Shown here: positions 24,801 to 35,375 of the stretch, piece by piece
Numbering within the stretch: position 1 is the stretch's first letter
How the letters are laid out: each line of letters begins with the position of its first letter
NCBI GenBank assembly: GCA_013397845.1
Contig: VZTG01007871.1
Span: 502,984 to 566,983, forward strand
Direction: 5' to 3'
DNA from: Melanocharis versteri
Taxonomy: Eukaryota > Chordata > Aves > Passeriformes > Melanocharitidae
Length of the DNA: 64,000 nucleotides
Notes under the pieces: model-generated
Told to the model about the DNA's origin: nothing
What the model saw: the letters and a program-made list of their open reading frames with translations, nothing else
Databases searched by the model: none
Translations under genes and position numbers: made by a program

Positions 24801-27800
24801 CAGAAATGGGCAGGTCCCATAGCCCATGGAAAGATAAAAGCAGCTATAAACCCACTTTGCTCCTAGATTTTGCAGTGGTCATTATGCTGTACTTCCAGCA
24901 TGCTTGAAAGTCAGGCTGCCTTCTGAAAAGACACTCTCTGCCTTACAGGCTAAAGGGAATCTCCCTCAGTTCTCACACAGTAAGAAATTACTGTACACAC
25001 CACAACTCTTATCCACCAGGAAGCCACACTGCATAAATGGTGGATAAACAATTACAGAAAACAGAGAAAATGAAGTAGAACAAAGAACAGCTATGCCAAA
25101 CAGTCCAGAGAAACAAGATAGTATTTGATGTGCAAGCAAGACTCACAGAAGCCATCTCAAAGCAACCATGAAGACATCTTATATTTTCTCTGCTTAATAA
25201 GAGGGTAGAAGCAGCATGCTACTCTTCAAAGACAGAAATAACGAGATGGCAAGTGAGCCTGCAAGACGAGATGGAAGCAGGACCGGGAAATTCTTTCAGA
25301 AGGGCAAAGGAGCCTGCTCACCTGCCAGCCTCCTCCTCCAGCAGCTTGCTGGCTATTCGGATCATCATGCAGTAGGCAAATGGGGACTTGAGGCCATGGC
25401 GTGTGAACTTGCTGAGCATCTTGTTGACTGCCAGGCGATCATTCTTCCGCACATGGTACAGCAAGCCCAGAGCATGATACTGTGCAGGGAGAGAGAACGT
25501 CACAAACCCACAGTGGGTTCTTTCCCCTTTTGTCCTCTCTGTTGCCCAGAGGTGCGTGGCTGAGCTCCAGCAATTTGCTCCATGCCCAGCTGCTGCTGAC
25601 TATTCCCCTGGTGGAGGTGGGTGTCCTACCTGCACCATGATATTGTCACTGGAAGCTGCCTCCTGAGCCTCGTTCACCCAGCGCTTTACCACATCATAAC
25701 TGGTCTTCAGCAAGTGCTGGAAGGAGATGAATCCACAACAACCCATGAGATAAGGATGGAGGAAACTTTGGGAATTTCAGCTTATATTAAGAAGCAATGA
25801 GCCTTCCCCATGAGTGTGCTGGCAGCAGCAACTTATAGAAGAACAAGGGATCAGCAATGCAGAGACCTGGCCATGACAGCTGCAGCCTCAGGAGGTTGAT
25901 GATCTCTTGCAAAGTTAGTGCCAGTCCCTCAGTTCACAAAGACAGGGATAGCAACAAAATCCTGGAACTCCCAAGATGTCCAGTCCCACCACAGATGACT
26001 GCTTCCCTGTTTGACTGTCCCTCAGGCCCGTGCTACAGGGAGTACATACCAAGGAAGACACAAGAGCAGAGCTGGACACACTTGGCACTTTGTCAACAAT
26101 CGCCTGCTTCATATAGCGCTCAATGGCCTGCAGCATGGTACTCTGCAGGGAGAGGGAAACAACAGCTGATAAGGGAAAGCTGTTTGGAGTGTGAAAGGGG
26201 ATGCAAAGACATGAAAACCAGAGTGGAAGGTGGGATGGGGTAAAGTAGGAAAAAGTGAAGGGCACAGAGCTGCCCCACAGGAAAAGCCACACTTACATCA
26301 GTGATCTGACAGAGCGCTCTCACAGCAGGGCCTCGGTAATTGTCATCCTTCCCAGTCATGTCTTTGGTTAAGCTGGGAAAACAGGAAGCTCTCAATACTG
26401 CACTCCTGAGCTAGCAGCTCTCAAGTGCACACACAGTGCAGACAGAGCACCAGGCAGCCAGCATCATGACTGAATGCCAAGCAGGCAGCTGCAGATCACA
26501 GGCAAATCCCACTGGGGTGGGAAGGCAGGAGGAAAAGATCAGTACTCAGGTCCCAAGCCCATCAAGAAGTTGCATGGGCTCCTGTTCACCAAGTGAGGCT
26601 GGAGCACACACATACCCCTAAGGCATTTGTCCTTCTTACTGAACACTCACTCCTGCCCTGCCCTTTTCCCAGGGTACTGGTCAGTGTGAGACCATCTGTG
26701 AAGGGCCGAGAGTTCATCATATCAGAGCACTTGAGACTGGCTTCTGCTTCAGCCCTTCACAGACCTTGTACCGTCAGGCTCCTGACTCCTCAACGGGGCA
26801 TTTCAGTGAGATGATCAGCAATTCAGGAATGACTCACAGAGGGAATTTTGTTCCCTGGTGAAGTCGTATTCTGTGCTGCTACAGGAGAAGTAAATCCTTG
26901 TCTATCTGTTGGAAGCCTTGGGATTTCTGCCAGAATTCTTTAAAACACTTCAAGACATTCAGACAGGAGTTAATGAAAAAAGCCTTTGCAAAAGGGGAAA
27001 AAACAGCAGTGCTACCATATCATGTAACCAAGAGACACTCCAAACATCCATGGGCATGGGATATGGGGACACAGCACATTTTGCATACATCGTTATGAGT
27101 TCAATGTCTGTATTTTAATGGTCTTTTATAAAGGAAAACATTTTCCTCTCCAAGGGCATTCCCTATCATCACCCTGCTTAGGGACTACAGTTATCTTCAA
27201 GAAGCTGGACAGACATTACTGAAGGGCATGTCAATATTACAGCAAGAAAGGTGAAGTGACTGACCTGCTAGTAACAATGATCACATCTTCTGCAATAGAA
27301 GACATCTCTTTGATAGTCAGGTAACACATCCTGCGAAGAGTTGGCTGGCAAGGAAATAAGCAAGAACAACATCAGCTGAGATGATCCTAGACAGGAAGGG
27401 ATCTGTTTTCCCTGCTTACATAATGTTATCGTGAAGATCACAAGAACCTGATACCTCCAGAGCGCCTCGCTCCCTGAGTGTAAAAGATGTACAAAATCCA
27501 TGTTGATTAACAAAACACCTCTTCCTCTTCTAAATCCCTCAGTCTTAGGGTTAGGCCATACAGATACCAGATTTAGCTGGATCTACAGTTTCATCTTCCA
27601 CTTGTCATTCACATGAACAAGGAGAAAACCTTGAAACCATTTGCTGGTTTGCTGGTTGAAAGCCTTGTGTTGCTTCAAAAGCAAGAAAGCAAACAATTTA
27701 TATTCCTGAGTCTGGGGATTTCTACACTGGTCTCATGATTTTAATGCCTTGCAGTTTGGGGGACAACTAATGACAGTGCTACCACTGTGGGCAGGCACTA

Positions 27801-30800
27801 ACTACCAGCCTCCTCCAAACAGACAATTGTTGAGTCTCAGCAGGATCTTTCAATGCTGGGCACAAAGCACAGTAAAATCCACCTGCCTGCCATAATCTCA
27901 TGAGCTAAACAGCAATTTAGAGAGAGGAATCTCTGCCTCAAGAGCAGTGCATACTTCAGTCAAGCTGCTACAAGACCTGGGAAGGGCTAGGAAGCTGATC
28001 GCCAGTTCTAAACTTTTACCTGACTCTATCCACTCAGGTAGCTTCAGACAGGACAGAAAAGCTGATTGTATAAAAATGCGTATCTCAAGGGACAACTCGT
28101 CCCACCAGATAAATACAGAAAACAAAAGGCAGACTTACATCATTGGACTGAAACAGCTTGGTCATAGCAAAGAAGGATTCGGTAGCTTCCATGACACCAA
28201 GGTGCTCCCCCTAGTTGTTTGGAAAGAAGAAAGGAAATCCCAATTATCACAACCAGCTTTGGATCCGATGCACATGTCTGTATAGATGTATATTTTCTCT
28301 CTCTTACCTGGTTTATTAGATACAGGATCTTGGTGAGGATATGAGCACATTTTCGTGGGTTTATGGGAGTCTCATTAAACACTCGAGCCTGGAAACAAAG
28401 CACAGACAAGGACTGACATTAACACCCCCCTGCAAACATTGTCCTGCCTGGTCTTGGCCAGTGATAGAAACAACACATTGTGAGTGAGGTATGGCAAGAT
28501 CCTTAATGACTTTGGATCAGATTTCCCCTTAATTCCTGTTAAACATGGACCCCTTTAAACAGATGGTTTTGCAGTCTGGGATTACAAATTTAAGAGCAAT
28601 AAAGGTTTAAAGGCCAAATTCTCATCACACTTTCACCCACACAGGTCTGCATTGTGTGCCAGCTAAAACACCACTCTTCTGACAGACAAACTTGAGCTCG
28701 CTGAGGCTACGGGAGCCAACACTGTTCCCAGCCTCATAAGCAAACAGAGAATGCTGAAACAACAGGGACTGGGGATTGAGATGTTCACCTCCTCTTGAAC
28801 AGAATGGCATTTCTTCAGAGAAAATTCATAAAACTATTTAATAACCACTCACACCGCTCTCATTAATTTTGTTATCCACAAGACATTTGGGGTGTCCAAG
28901 GCCAACTTCTCAATCTTCCTGGTTTGGGGTGAGCTTTCCCAGATAATTTTATTCCTTTTATCACTATTTATAGTTCACAGTCTTTAATTTGTTACAGAGA
29001 CAATTTCAACCTTTTCCCTTCATCTGTCCAATAATAAAATAAGAACTGTTGCCCATTTCTTTCAGAGCAAGCAGGACTGTAACAAACCCTAATTTCCTTG
29101 CTGAAGTTCTCCAGTGACCTACTCAAGAGAGAGAGACTCTATCCAGATGGGGTACACAGAGGAAATGGTCTGAAGATTTACCTCTTGCAAGACTGCACTC
29201 TTCTCCAGGTGCTGGAATGGGTTGGAACTCCCACCTGCAAAACAAAGAGTAAAAGTCTCTCCAGGGATAGTGCCATGGGAAAGCAATTTTTTAACCATGC
29301 TCATACTTGAAAAACAGTCTGAGCATTTTGGGGTGATTTTTTTTCATGAACACCAAGCAATCAGAGCACCTTCTTTGAAGTAATATTAATTGGATGTCTT
29401 CACGGCAGTCAGGGAAAGCAGAGCAGACAGGACATTCTTCAATTTGCCATCCCTTCCAGAAGTAATTGACTCTGAGCTGAGGTAGACTGATTAGCTGTAA
29501 AATAACTGTGCTCCACTGTATCCCAAAGACCTATTTCCACCCCTGGGCTGGGAGCTTGCTGGTAGTTAGAGCATCAATAGGACAGGCCTAGAAACAAAAG
29601 CTTAGACAGAAAGAGGTATGGCTTGCCAGACTGGTGAGTCAGGAGTGTTTTATCCCCCCCATATAAACCAATCAAGAATCCACCAGTAAAGTATTTTTGG
29701 CTCTATCACTAACTAAGAAAGCAAGACAGCAGACTAGATAGGCTGGACACAAAGTAACTTCTATTCTTCCACTTAACAAAGTAAATGATACTAAATAATA
29801 AAAACTCCCAGCAATTAAGGATGAAATAATCAGAGGGAAAAGCACTATTATTCTGCATGGTCTCTGTCAGATTGCCTCCCAAGCATTTGTGAGCTGCAGC
29901 TTTTCAAAAGCTACTAGTTATTGATAAGCAGGTTTTAGTTAGTACCTATGTTCAGCCTGGCCCTGGAACAAAATGCAGCCTTTTTCAGGGTTGTTCCAGT
30001 GTTTGTTCCAAAGCCTGGTCCACCAGAGAGAACATCTCCTGGGCCCAAATCTGACCTGACCCAAGCTTGAAGCATCCTAGGCTGGTGCCAGGAGCCTTTT
30101 CTAGAGTAAGCCTTACATCCAAAAGCAAACAACTGCACTCTGGCTCCTTCCTGGTTCATAAACTGCCCTCCTCTGGCTCAGGAGAAGTTTGCAAAGGGAG
30201 CAGGTGGCTGAACAAAGCACAGACACTTATGTGAGGTTGAAGAGGTAGAACAAAACAAGGAGAAAGAGCAAAAATGTCTCTAGTATGAGTATGAACCAGT
30301 TCTAGTATAAGCATATGAATGTGTTCCAAAAAACCTGCCCAGCAGCCCAGTATTCCCGTGGTTCAGCATGTCTACAATCCTTAAATCAGCCATGAACAAC
30401 ACAACATCACCTCTTTATCTTTCATAGCACTAAGGATCTTGAAATATATTGTACATGGGGTCTCAGTCCCCACAGCACCCTGTGTCAGTTTTCTTCCATA
30501 GAGGGAGAAAGATGCAGGGAGGGCAGAGGTTGTGTGTTCATAAAGCTCCTAATACTGGATAACTAACAACAATTTATTCTGATTTGTAAAGAAACATAAT
30601 TTTGTGCCCAAAATAACATGTCAAAGGGAGTGGGAGCAGCTCATCCAAGGCTAGCTAAACCATCCATGGAAAGCAAAGACACAGAAGCCAATTAACCGGA
30701 TGGATACTTGCATCTCCTGCCAGCCCTAGCCATAGGTAATGTCAGTACCTTGACGAGTGTGGCAGGTGCAAATGAAGAACAGCCCCCAAAATTAAAGCCA

Positions 30801-31798
30801 AGAGCAATTTCCCTCCAACAGCTGCCTCACTAAATTCTCTGCTTATCAAGACATCACTGGAGGCTTTGGATGAGGGAAAAAAGGGCAAAGCAGTTAATGC
30901 ACATTAAGATAAAAAGCAAGCACAGTCACATAGAACAATCACCAAGATTTAAATGGAATCAATTTGCTTCAGGACACACCAATTTGTTATGCAGACCATG
31001 AAAGGAAACACTGTCTCATGAAGCATCGCTTCATACTTTATATTTTATATAAATATATATGAATATATTTTATATGGTGTGAATTACACACCATATAAAA
31101 TATCAACCTCTTCCTTATTAACCGGCCTAAAGTTTTAAAAAGTCAGGCAATCACTTCATGTTTTCTTGGTGGTCTTAGATTTTCTGATCCATTGAAAGTA
31201 GCAGTGATTGTGTTGGAAGAGCAGACCACGTGTCAGAAAAAGGGCCAGAAACTTTGAACTGGATTCTACCTGGCTATAGCACCTGGCTCGGGAGCTGGAC
31301 AACTGTGAACAGAGCTAATATGCTCAATATTTAGTCTCAGGCTCTGCATCTGGTGACGTGGCAGGTAACCTCGGTGTGCTGTGCCGATGCAACCAGCTTA
31401 GCCTCTGGCTGCAGCTGTAAGAAGGCGGCAGCAGACTGCTCTAGTGCTCCCACAGTGCCTCTATAGTGCTTCCACAGTGCTCCCACACTGCTTCCCACGG
31501 CGTTCTGTGCACACCAGCCAGCCCCCGCTGCCAAGCTAGCACCGAACCTCCTATCCCGACTCCCCTGGGGGTGCCCCCCTCGCATCTGCCCTCATACCCA
31601 CAGGAGGGGTTCCTCCCTCCCAGCTCCCCTCATTTCCACAGGAGGGGTGCCCCCTCACAGCTCCCCCCGTAGCCACGAAGGGGTCCCCGTCCTCCCTCAC
31701 CAATTCCCTCCGTACCCACAGAAGGGTCTCTGCCCTCACAGTGCCCCTGGCCTCCCCTCACCCGACTCCTCATCCTTCTTGTCGAACTTCTTCAGCAT
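12899..31798 (-). CDS. COPG1: COPG1, coatomer subunit gamma-1
   Basis: Gamma-COP is part of the COPI coat for Golgi-to-ER and intra-Golgi transport. It binds the zeta subunit, Arf1 and cargo tails. The 24 joined exons give 874 residues, the human length, with all phases compatible. Exons: 31798-31762, 29234-29182, 28388-28308, 28210-28139, 27344-27265, 26372-26297, 26142-26050, 25716-25630, 25479-25322, 24730-24597, 24026-23959, 23228-23040, 22581-22486, 21105-20862, 20461-20386, 20086-19983, 19874-19749, 19354-19286, 18919-18777, 17311-17140, 16184-16087, 14770-14632, 13693-13595, 13029-12899. The N-terminal two thirds is the helical adaptin-type trunk, then a short linker (around APVAVVKQPEK), then the appendage ending ELPVDVIMASVG. 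The start MLKKFDKKDEES is the conserved one. COPG2 is the only serious alternative; the match to human COPG1 is near-complete where I recall it. The N at 13424 is intronic. Confidence 0.98.
13424..13424. other. Assembly gap base
   Basis: A single N inside the COPG1 intron between exons 23 and 24. It has no effect on coding. Confidence 0.95.
18531..18684 (+). mobile_element. CR1 LINE 3'-end fragment
   Basis: About 150 bases match the well-known avian CR1 3' end. They include a CTGGAAGTGTTCAAGGCCAG block, a GTTGAAACTAGATTATCTTTAAAG block, and a terminal ATTCTATGATTCTATG, the octamer repeat on which CR1 priming depends. It is truncated at the 5' end, as nearly all CR1 copies are, and carries several substitutions, so it is old and inactive. 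It lies in the COPG1 intron between exons 19 and 20, opposite to the gene. It is the best evidence in the window for a bird or other sauropsid genome. Confidence 0.93.
20563..20613 (+). repeat. Short tandem duplication, 15-base unit
   Basis: Two exact copies of CTAGTAAAACCGTGA (20580-20594 and 20595-20609) follow a diverged copy of 17 bases (from 20563). All are in a COPG1 intron between exons 14 and 15. This is probably replication slippage. Confidence 0.8.
29235..31761 (-). other. COPG1: COPG1 intron 1 (2.5 kb)
   Basis: The largest COPG1 intron. It holds an AT-rich perfect inverted repeat (31065-31103), a small CCACAGTGC-type repeat cluster near 31445-31495, and a minisatellite next to exon 1. 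I recognise no exon, RNA gene or mobile element in the rest. Confidence 0.7.
31065..31103. repeat. Perfect 17-base inverted repeat in AT-rich DNA
   Basis: ATATTTTATATGGTGTG (31065-31081) is followed by a five-base spacer and its exact reverse complement (31087-31103). More TATAT-rich sequence lies to its left. It could form a long hairpin or cruciform, and might be the trace of a small palindromic transposon. Confidence 0.9.
31555..31762. repeat. Degenerate minisatellite, about 45-50-base unit
   Basis: Roughly four loosely similar units share CCCACAGGAGGGGT, CTCACAGCTCCCC and CCGTACCCACA-type blocks. They abut the 3' side of COPG1 exon 1, at the start of intron 1. Unit borders are approximate. 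Confidence 0.6.
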
Positions 31799-32060
31799 GG
31801 TGCTGCCGAGCGGCCCGTCGCTGCGCCCCTCCCGTTCCGTGGCGGTAGCAGTCCCAGTCTAGATCCTGGTCCCAATGCCGGTCCCGATGCCGGCCCCGAC
31901 ACTGCCCCCGCCTTTTCCTGCCAGCCTGTCACTATCCCCGAGGCCGCCGCACTGCGCAGGCGCAGGGCCGCCCCCCCGGACGTTACGGGGGCGTGGCGCG
32001 GAGCCGTCATGACGGAAGCGGGGCCAATCGGCAATGGCGCGGCCTGATTGGCGGAGGGGT
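31799..32060 (-). promoter_or_regulatory. COPG1: COPG1 CpG-island promoter
   Basis: A GC- and CpG-rich stretch immediately upstream of the COPG1 ATG. Two CCAAT boxes face each other (plus 32024-32028, minus 32047-32051), with a GACGGAAG (ETS-type) element and a GTCATGAC palindrome near 32007-32020. There is no TATA box. This suits a housekeeping gene. The facing CCAAT boxes could also drive a plus-strand transcript, but no gene is recognised on that side. Confidence 0.65.
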
Positions 32061-33235
32061 GGGGGTGGGGCTGGGGGGGGGTCTGAAGTTGGGGTCGGGG
32101 TCAGCCCTGGAGGGGCAGCACTGGGGAGACTGGGACTGGAGGGGACACTGGTACACTACTGGGTACACTGGGGCTGGGGAGACCACTGGGCCAGGGGCAG
32201 GAGGCACTGGTACCAGGGGAAACACTGGTGATGGGGGGTGGCACTGGGATCCCTGAGCTGGGATGGGGGAAGGGCACTGGGGAGATGAGGGTACACTAGG
32301 GGCAGAGGGGGCTGAAGCATGGGGGCACACTGGGACTCGGACAGATGAGACACTGGGACAGGACATGGAAAAGAGGAGATCCTGACAGGCTTGGCGTCCC
32401 AGAGACAATTGGGGGTGGCAGGGGAGACCCCCCCCTTCTGGGGGATGGACAGTTGTCACCCAGGCTGCCTGCCCTGGAGTGTCCCACTTGGATGCACGAG
32501 CTCTGGCAGGTCGTCCGGTGACCCCTGTCCCCCACTGCTACTGGCACCCTGTCTGTACCATGGAGCACAGACTCCAGGCTCAGCCCCACAGTACACACCC
32601 AAGTCGGTGCAGGGGGGTATCTCAAGGGGCCAGGCACTGCCCGGGCCTCACCTGAGCCTCAGGTCAGGCAGGGATGGCAAAGGACCTGTTACCCACCTTG
32701 CCACCTCACCCCAACCCACCGTCTGCTGACACATCCCTTCCTGAAATCTGTCCCTCCCATAGAATGTGGCGTCACCCTAGTTGCTTCTGCCCGTTTCCCA
32801 AAGCCAGTGCCTGCTCCAGAGTGAAAGGGCTCACTCACCCGGCAGCAGGTACTCTTCGAAGAGCATGGCTGTGTCCCCCACCAGCTCCAGTGGCCTCCCT
32901 GCAGTTGTACCCCGGCCTCTGCCTTGCTCGCACCACCCTGTACTTTGCACGGGGCAGCCGCACTCTGCTCTGCACTACTCTTATCTCACAGCTGTGCTGA
33001 AAGTGGCAGCTCCAGTGGCACAACACGATGTCCCTGTTGGCCCAGAGCTGCTGTGGGCTCCCTGGGCCATGGGCTGGCTCTGCTGTTAGTGCAAGGTCTG
33101 ACACCCCTTATTTGGAATTTAATGACCTCCCGTGCTGGCCCCGGCCCAGCACATGCCCTCACAGCATCTCTGGGGAAAGGGAACACAAAATGGGAGTGTG
33201 AAGGGGTGCAGAACACATATAAAGCACAACAAGTT
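32061..33235. other. Intergenic stretch between COPG1 and UCN2
   Basis: About 1.2 kb separate the COPG1 promoter from the UCN2 3' end. The first 300 bases are a CACTGG-rich repeat. The remainder is unique-looking GC-rich sequence with no recognised coding or RNA gene. The junction between the two human syntenic blocks falls here. Confidence 0.6.
32095..32360 (+). repeat. CACTGG-rich degenerate tandem repeat
   Basis: CACTGGG, ACACTGG and GGGACTGG motifs recur every 10-30 bases on the plus strand, a G-rich and C-poor strand bias typical of degenerate avian minisatellites. Unit length is irregular. Confidence 0.7.
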
Positions 33236-33251
33236 GTGTTTGGTACCACAT

Positions 33252-33257
33252 TTTATT
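33252..33257 (-). terminator. Poly(A) signal, UCN2-like gene
   Basis: TTTATT on plus (AATAAA on minus), 439 bases after the stop codon at 33696. It is the first such signal downstream and would give a 3'UTR of about 460 bases. Confidence 0.6.
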
Positions 33258-33695
33258 GTACGTGCTCACTCAAAACTCCGGCTTCGGGCTTGGCCAACCT
33301 TTGTGGAGGATTTTGTGTGCTCCAGTCACCCAGAGAGAAGAAGCACCCAGGAAAAGTTTCCTGGTTGGATGCAGCTCCTTGGGAGACATCTCAGTGTTGG
33401 ATGAGCAGGGAGCAAAGCCAAACATAGAAATATCTGTAGTGCCTGGGACCAGCTGTACTCAAGGACTGTCCAAGGTAAACCCAGCTGTATCTTCTCCAGT
33501 GGTGCTGAGGTGATGATTATTAAACCAAATCCTCCCATGGCTGCTGCTTGTGCCATGAGTACCAGGACCAGGGGATGAGGTGCCATGTCCACAGTCCCCT
33601 GCAGACCCACCGATGCTGTTTCACGCTTCCCTCCGCCTGTGCCCGGGGCAGCCCCGCTGCCCTCTCCAGCCCTGCTATATCCCAGCCAGGACAGT

Positions 33696-34145
33696 TTATC
33701 TCCTGCGCCCAAGGCGGGCCATCAGCTCAGCATTGGCAGCTGCCTTGGCCTGCAGTTCCTTCTCTCTGGCCAGGTTGAGCAGGATTTTCAGCAAGTGAGT
33801 GTGGACATCGAGTGACAGGGACACCTTCCTCCCCTTTTTCCTGGGAGCAGCTCTCTTGGTGGCTGAGCTCATCGGCCGGGGTAGTGCTTGTCTTTCTGAT
33901 CCCTCTAGCAGTGGCAGGCTGGCTTTGTCCGGATGAGACCCTGCCCCAGAGCCATCGTCACCCCTCCTCATTTTGGGGAGACCTGGCAGCATCTTGTTAT
34001 TGCTGGTGGTCTCCTGCCTCATCAGCTTCCCTCCATCCACAGCTTGGGGGGCTGGTGGGAGGTGCTCACAGCTCAGTCCCTTCCAGGCTCTCATTGGTGC
34101 CCCGAGGACCACCAGGAAGGTAAGGAGCATCCTGCCTCGCAGCAT
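33696..34145 (-). CDS. UCN2: Urocortin-family neuropeptide precursor, UCN2 by synteny
   Basis: A 149-residue prepropeptide for a CRH-family hormone expected to act on CRHR2. A signal peptide follows MLRGRMLLTFLVVLG. A basic site (RKKGRK) precedes the peptide at about residues 108-145, which opens VSLSLDVHTHLLKILLNLA, continues with a QAKAAANAELMARL end, and is followed by Gly-Arg-Arg-Arg. This predicts a 38-residue amidated peptide, the usual length of UCN2 and UCN3. SLSLDV is the UCN2/UCN3 signature; the AAANA block is closer to UCN3. UCN2 is preferred because COL7A1 lies directly upstream, as in mammals. The start is the first ATG after a splice acceptor (CCCCGCAG at 34158-34165, coding exon from 34157). 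This matches the family pattern of one non-coding exon followed by a single coding exon. Confidence 0.88.
   Translation of the reverse strand: MLRGRMLLTFLVVLGAPMRAWKGLSCEHLPPAPQAVDGGKLMRQETTSNNKMLPGLPKMRRGDDGSGAGSHPDKASLPLLEGSERQALPRPMSSATKRAAPRKKGRKVSLSLDVHTHLLKILLNLAREKELQAKAAANAELMARLGRRR
33711..33824 (-). other. UCN2: Predicted mature urocortin peptide (38 residues)
   Basis: These codons run from Val after the KKGRK processing site to Leu before the GRRR amidation signal. The SLSLD start and the amphipathic helix with HLLKILLNL fit receptor-2-selective urocortins. The exact N-terminus depends on which basic residue is cut. Confidence 0.75.
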
Positions 34146-35168
34146 GGCCCGGAGTGCCTGCGGGGAGCATGTGGCTGGCACTGAGCATCATGCCTATCAC
34201 CCTGTCATGGCCCCACAGCCCCCAGGCAGGACGCGTCCCCACTAGAGTGTCACCCATAGAACCCCTCCACTCCCTGCACCAGCTGGTGGGGCTTCACCCT
34301 CCTTTCAGGAACCCTTCATTATTCCACCTTAATTTTAACCCTCTTGAACAGGATGGGGAGTTTTGGGGAGGCCGAAGGGGACATGGGAAGCAAATCGCCT
34401 GGGTGTCCTTGTCCTTTCGCACAGCCCCTGGCCAGATGCCAGCTGTGCCCTCAATTTCACACCCTTCCGCCCTTTGTCACCCAGGAGAGGAGACAATCTT
34501 GCTCAGGAGGGTGGCTGCCAGGGTACTGTGGCTGCTCCCCAACCCTTTCCTGCCCTTTGGCCAGAGAAATGTGACATGCCCAGGGTTTCAGGGCTGGGCG
34601 GGCTGTGGGCTTTCTTCCTCCCACGCCTTCCCTGGCAGATGCCATTCCTCACAGTGTTGCTGGGCTCTCTGGGGCAAAAGCCACCCACCAAGGAGTGACA
34701 CGAGCCACTTGGACTTACACAGCATATTGATCGCAGTGGGGTGACAAGGGCAGGAGACTGGCCACATGTGCCGAGTTGTGTCAAGCCTCAGCAACTTTCT
34801 CCACCCCATCCCTCACCTTGGTCACAGGGAGGGCCCCAAGGATTGCAGGGTGCTGTGCTACAGGGTGGGGGCGTTGGGATGTGGGGTGGGGGTCAGAGCA
34901 GGTGCAGGGGCACTGCTGCACAAATCCTGCTACATGGCTGCCTCTCCCCAAAAGCAGTCACCCAGCAGGGTTTGTCCAGCTGGAAGGGGAGCAGTGAAAC
35001 CAACCTCCTGCAACATATCTCTGTGGTGAAACCCTTTGGAAAGTACCAGGGTAGGCAGCCAGAGGCGATTGACTTGCTGCGAAGTGAGGAATGAAAAGCA
35101 TCTAACCCCCTGCAACCCATTTCCCAGCTAAAAGCTTCTGAAAAGCACCACTGAGGGCATAGCCTCAC

Positions 35169-35375
35169 CATTTGCAGCAGGTCCTCGTCTCCTCGATGTT
35201 CAGGCAGTGCTCCCAGGGTGCAGAGACCACAAGCTGGGGATTTGCTCTGCTCCCTGCCAAGCCCTGGCTCTTATCCTGTCCCAGCTCCACCTCTGACCCG
35301 CAGAGGGGGTGATGGTGACGGGAGGGGGGAAATGTTTTTAATACATTTTGCCTAATAGCAGATGAAGTCATCCCG
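35169..35375 (-). promoter_or_regulatory. UCN2: Putative UCN2 promoter and non-coding exon 1
   Basis: CRH-family genes have a non-coding first exon. A good donor (AAATG|GTGAGG, exon end at 35169) lies 1.0 kb upstream of the coding exon. About 135-200 bases before it are a TATTAAAAAC element (near 35335-35345) and a CRE-like TGAAGTCA (35363-35370, one mismatch from TGACGTCA), which would suit a cAMP-regulated peptide gene. The arrangement is suggestive but unproven. Confidence 0.35.

Noticed and set aside
27544..27556. Telomere-like TTAGGGTTAGG
   Set aside because: Fewer than two full units, with no further copies nearby. Expected by chance in 64 kb.
32391..33089. Plus-strand frames between COPG1 and UCN2 as a divergent gene
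   Set aside because: No recognisable domain, no clear splice pattern, and several overlapping frames of equal length. A divergent transcript stays possible but is not supported.
34146..34181. Upstream ATG giving a 161-residue urocortin precursor
   Set aside because: It lies before the CCCCGCAG acceptor, in the predicted intron. The downstream MLRGRM start gives a proper signal peptide.
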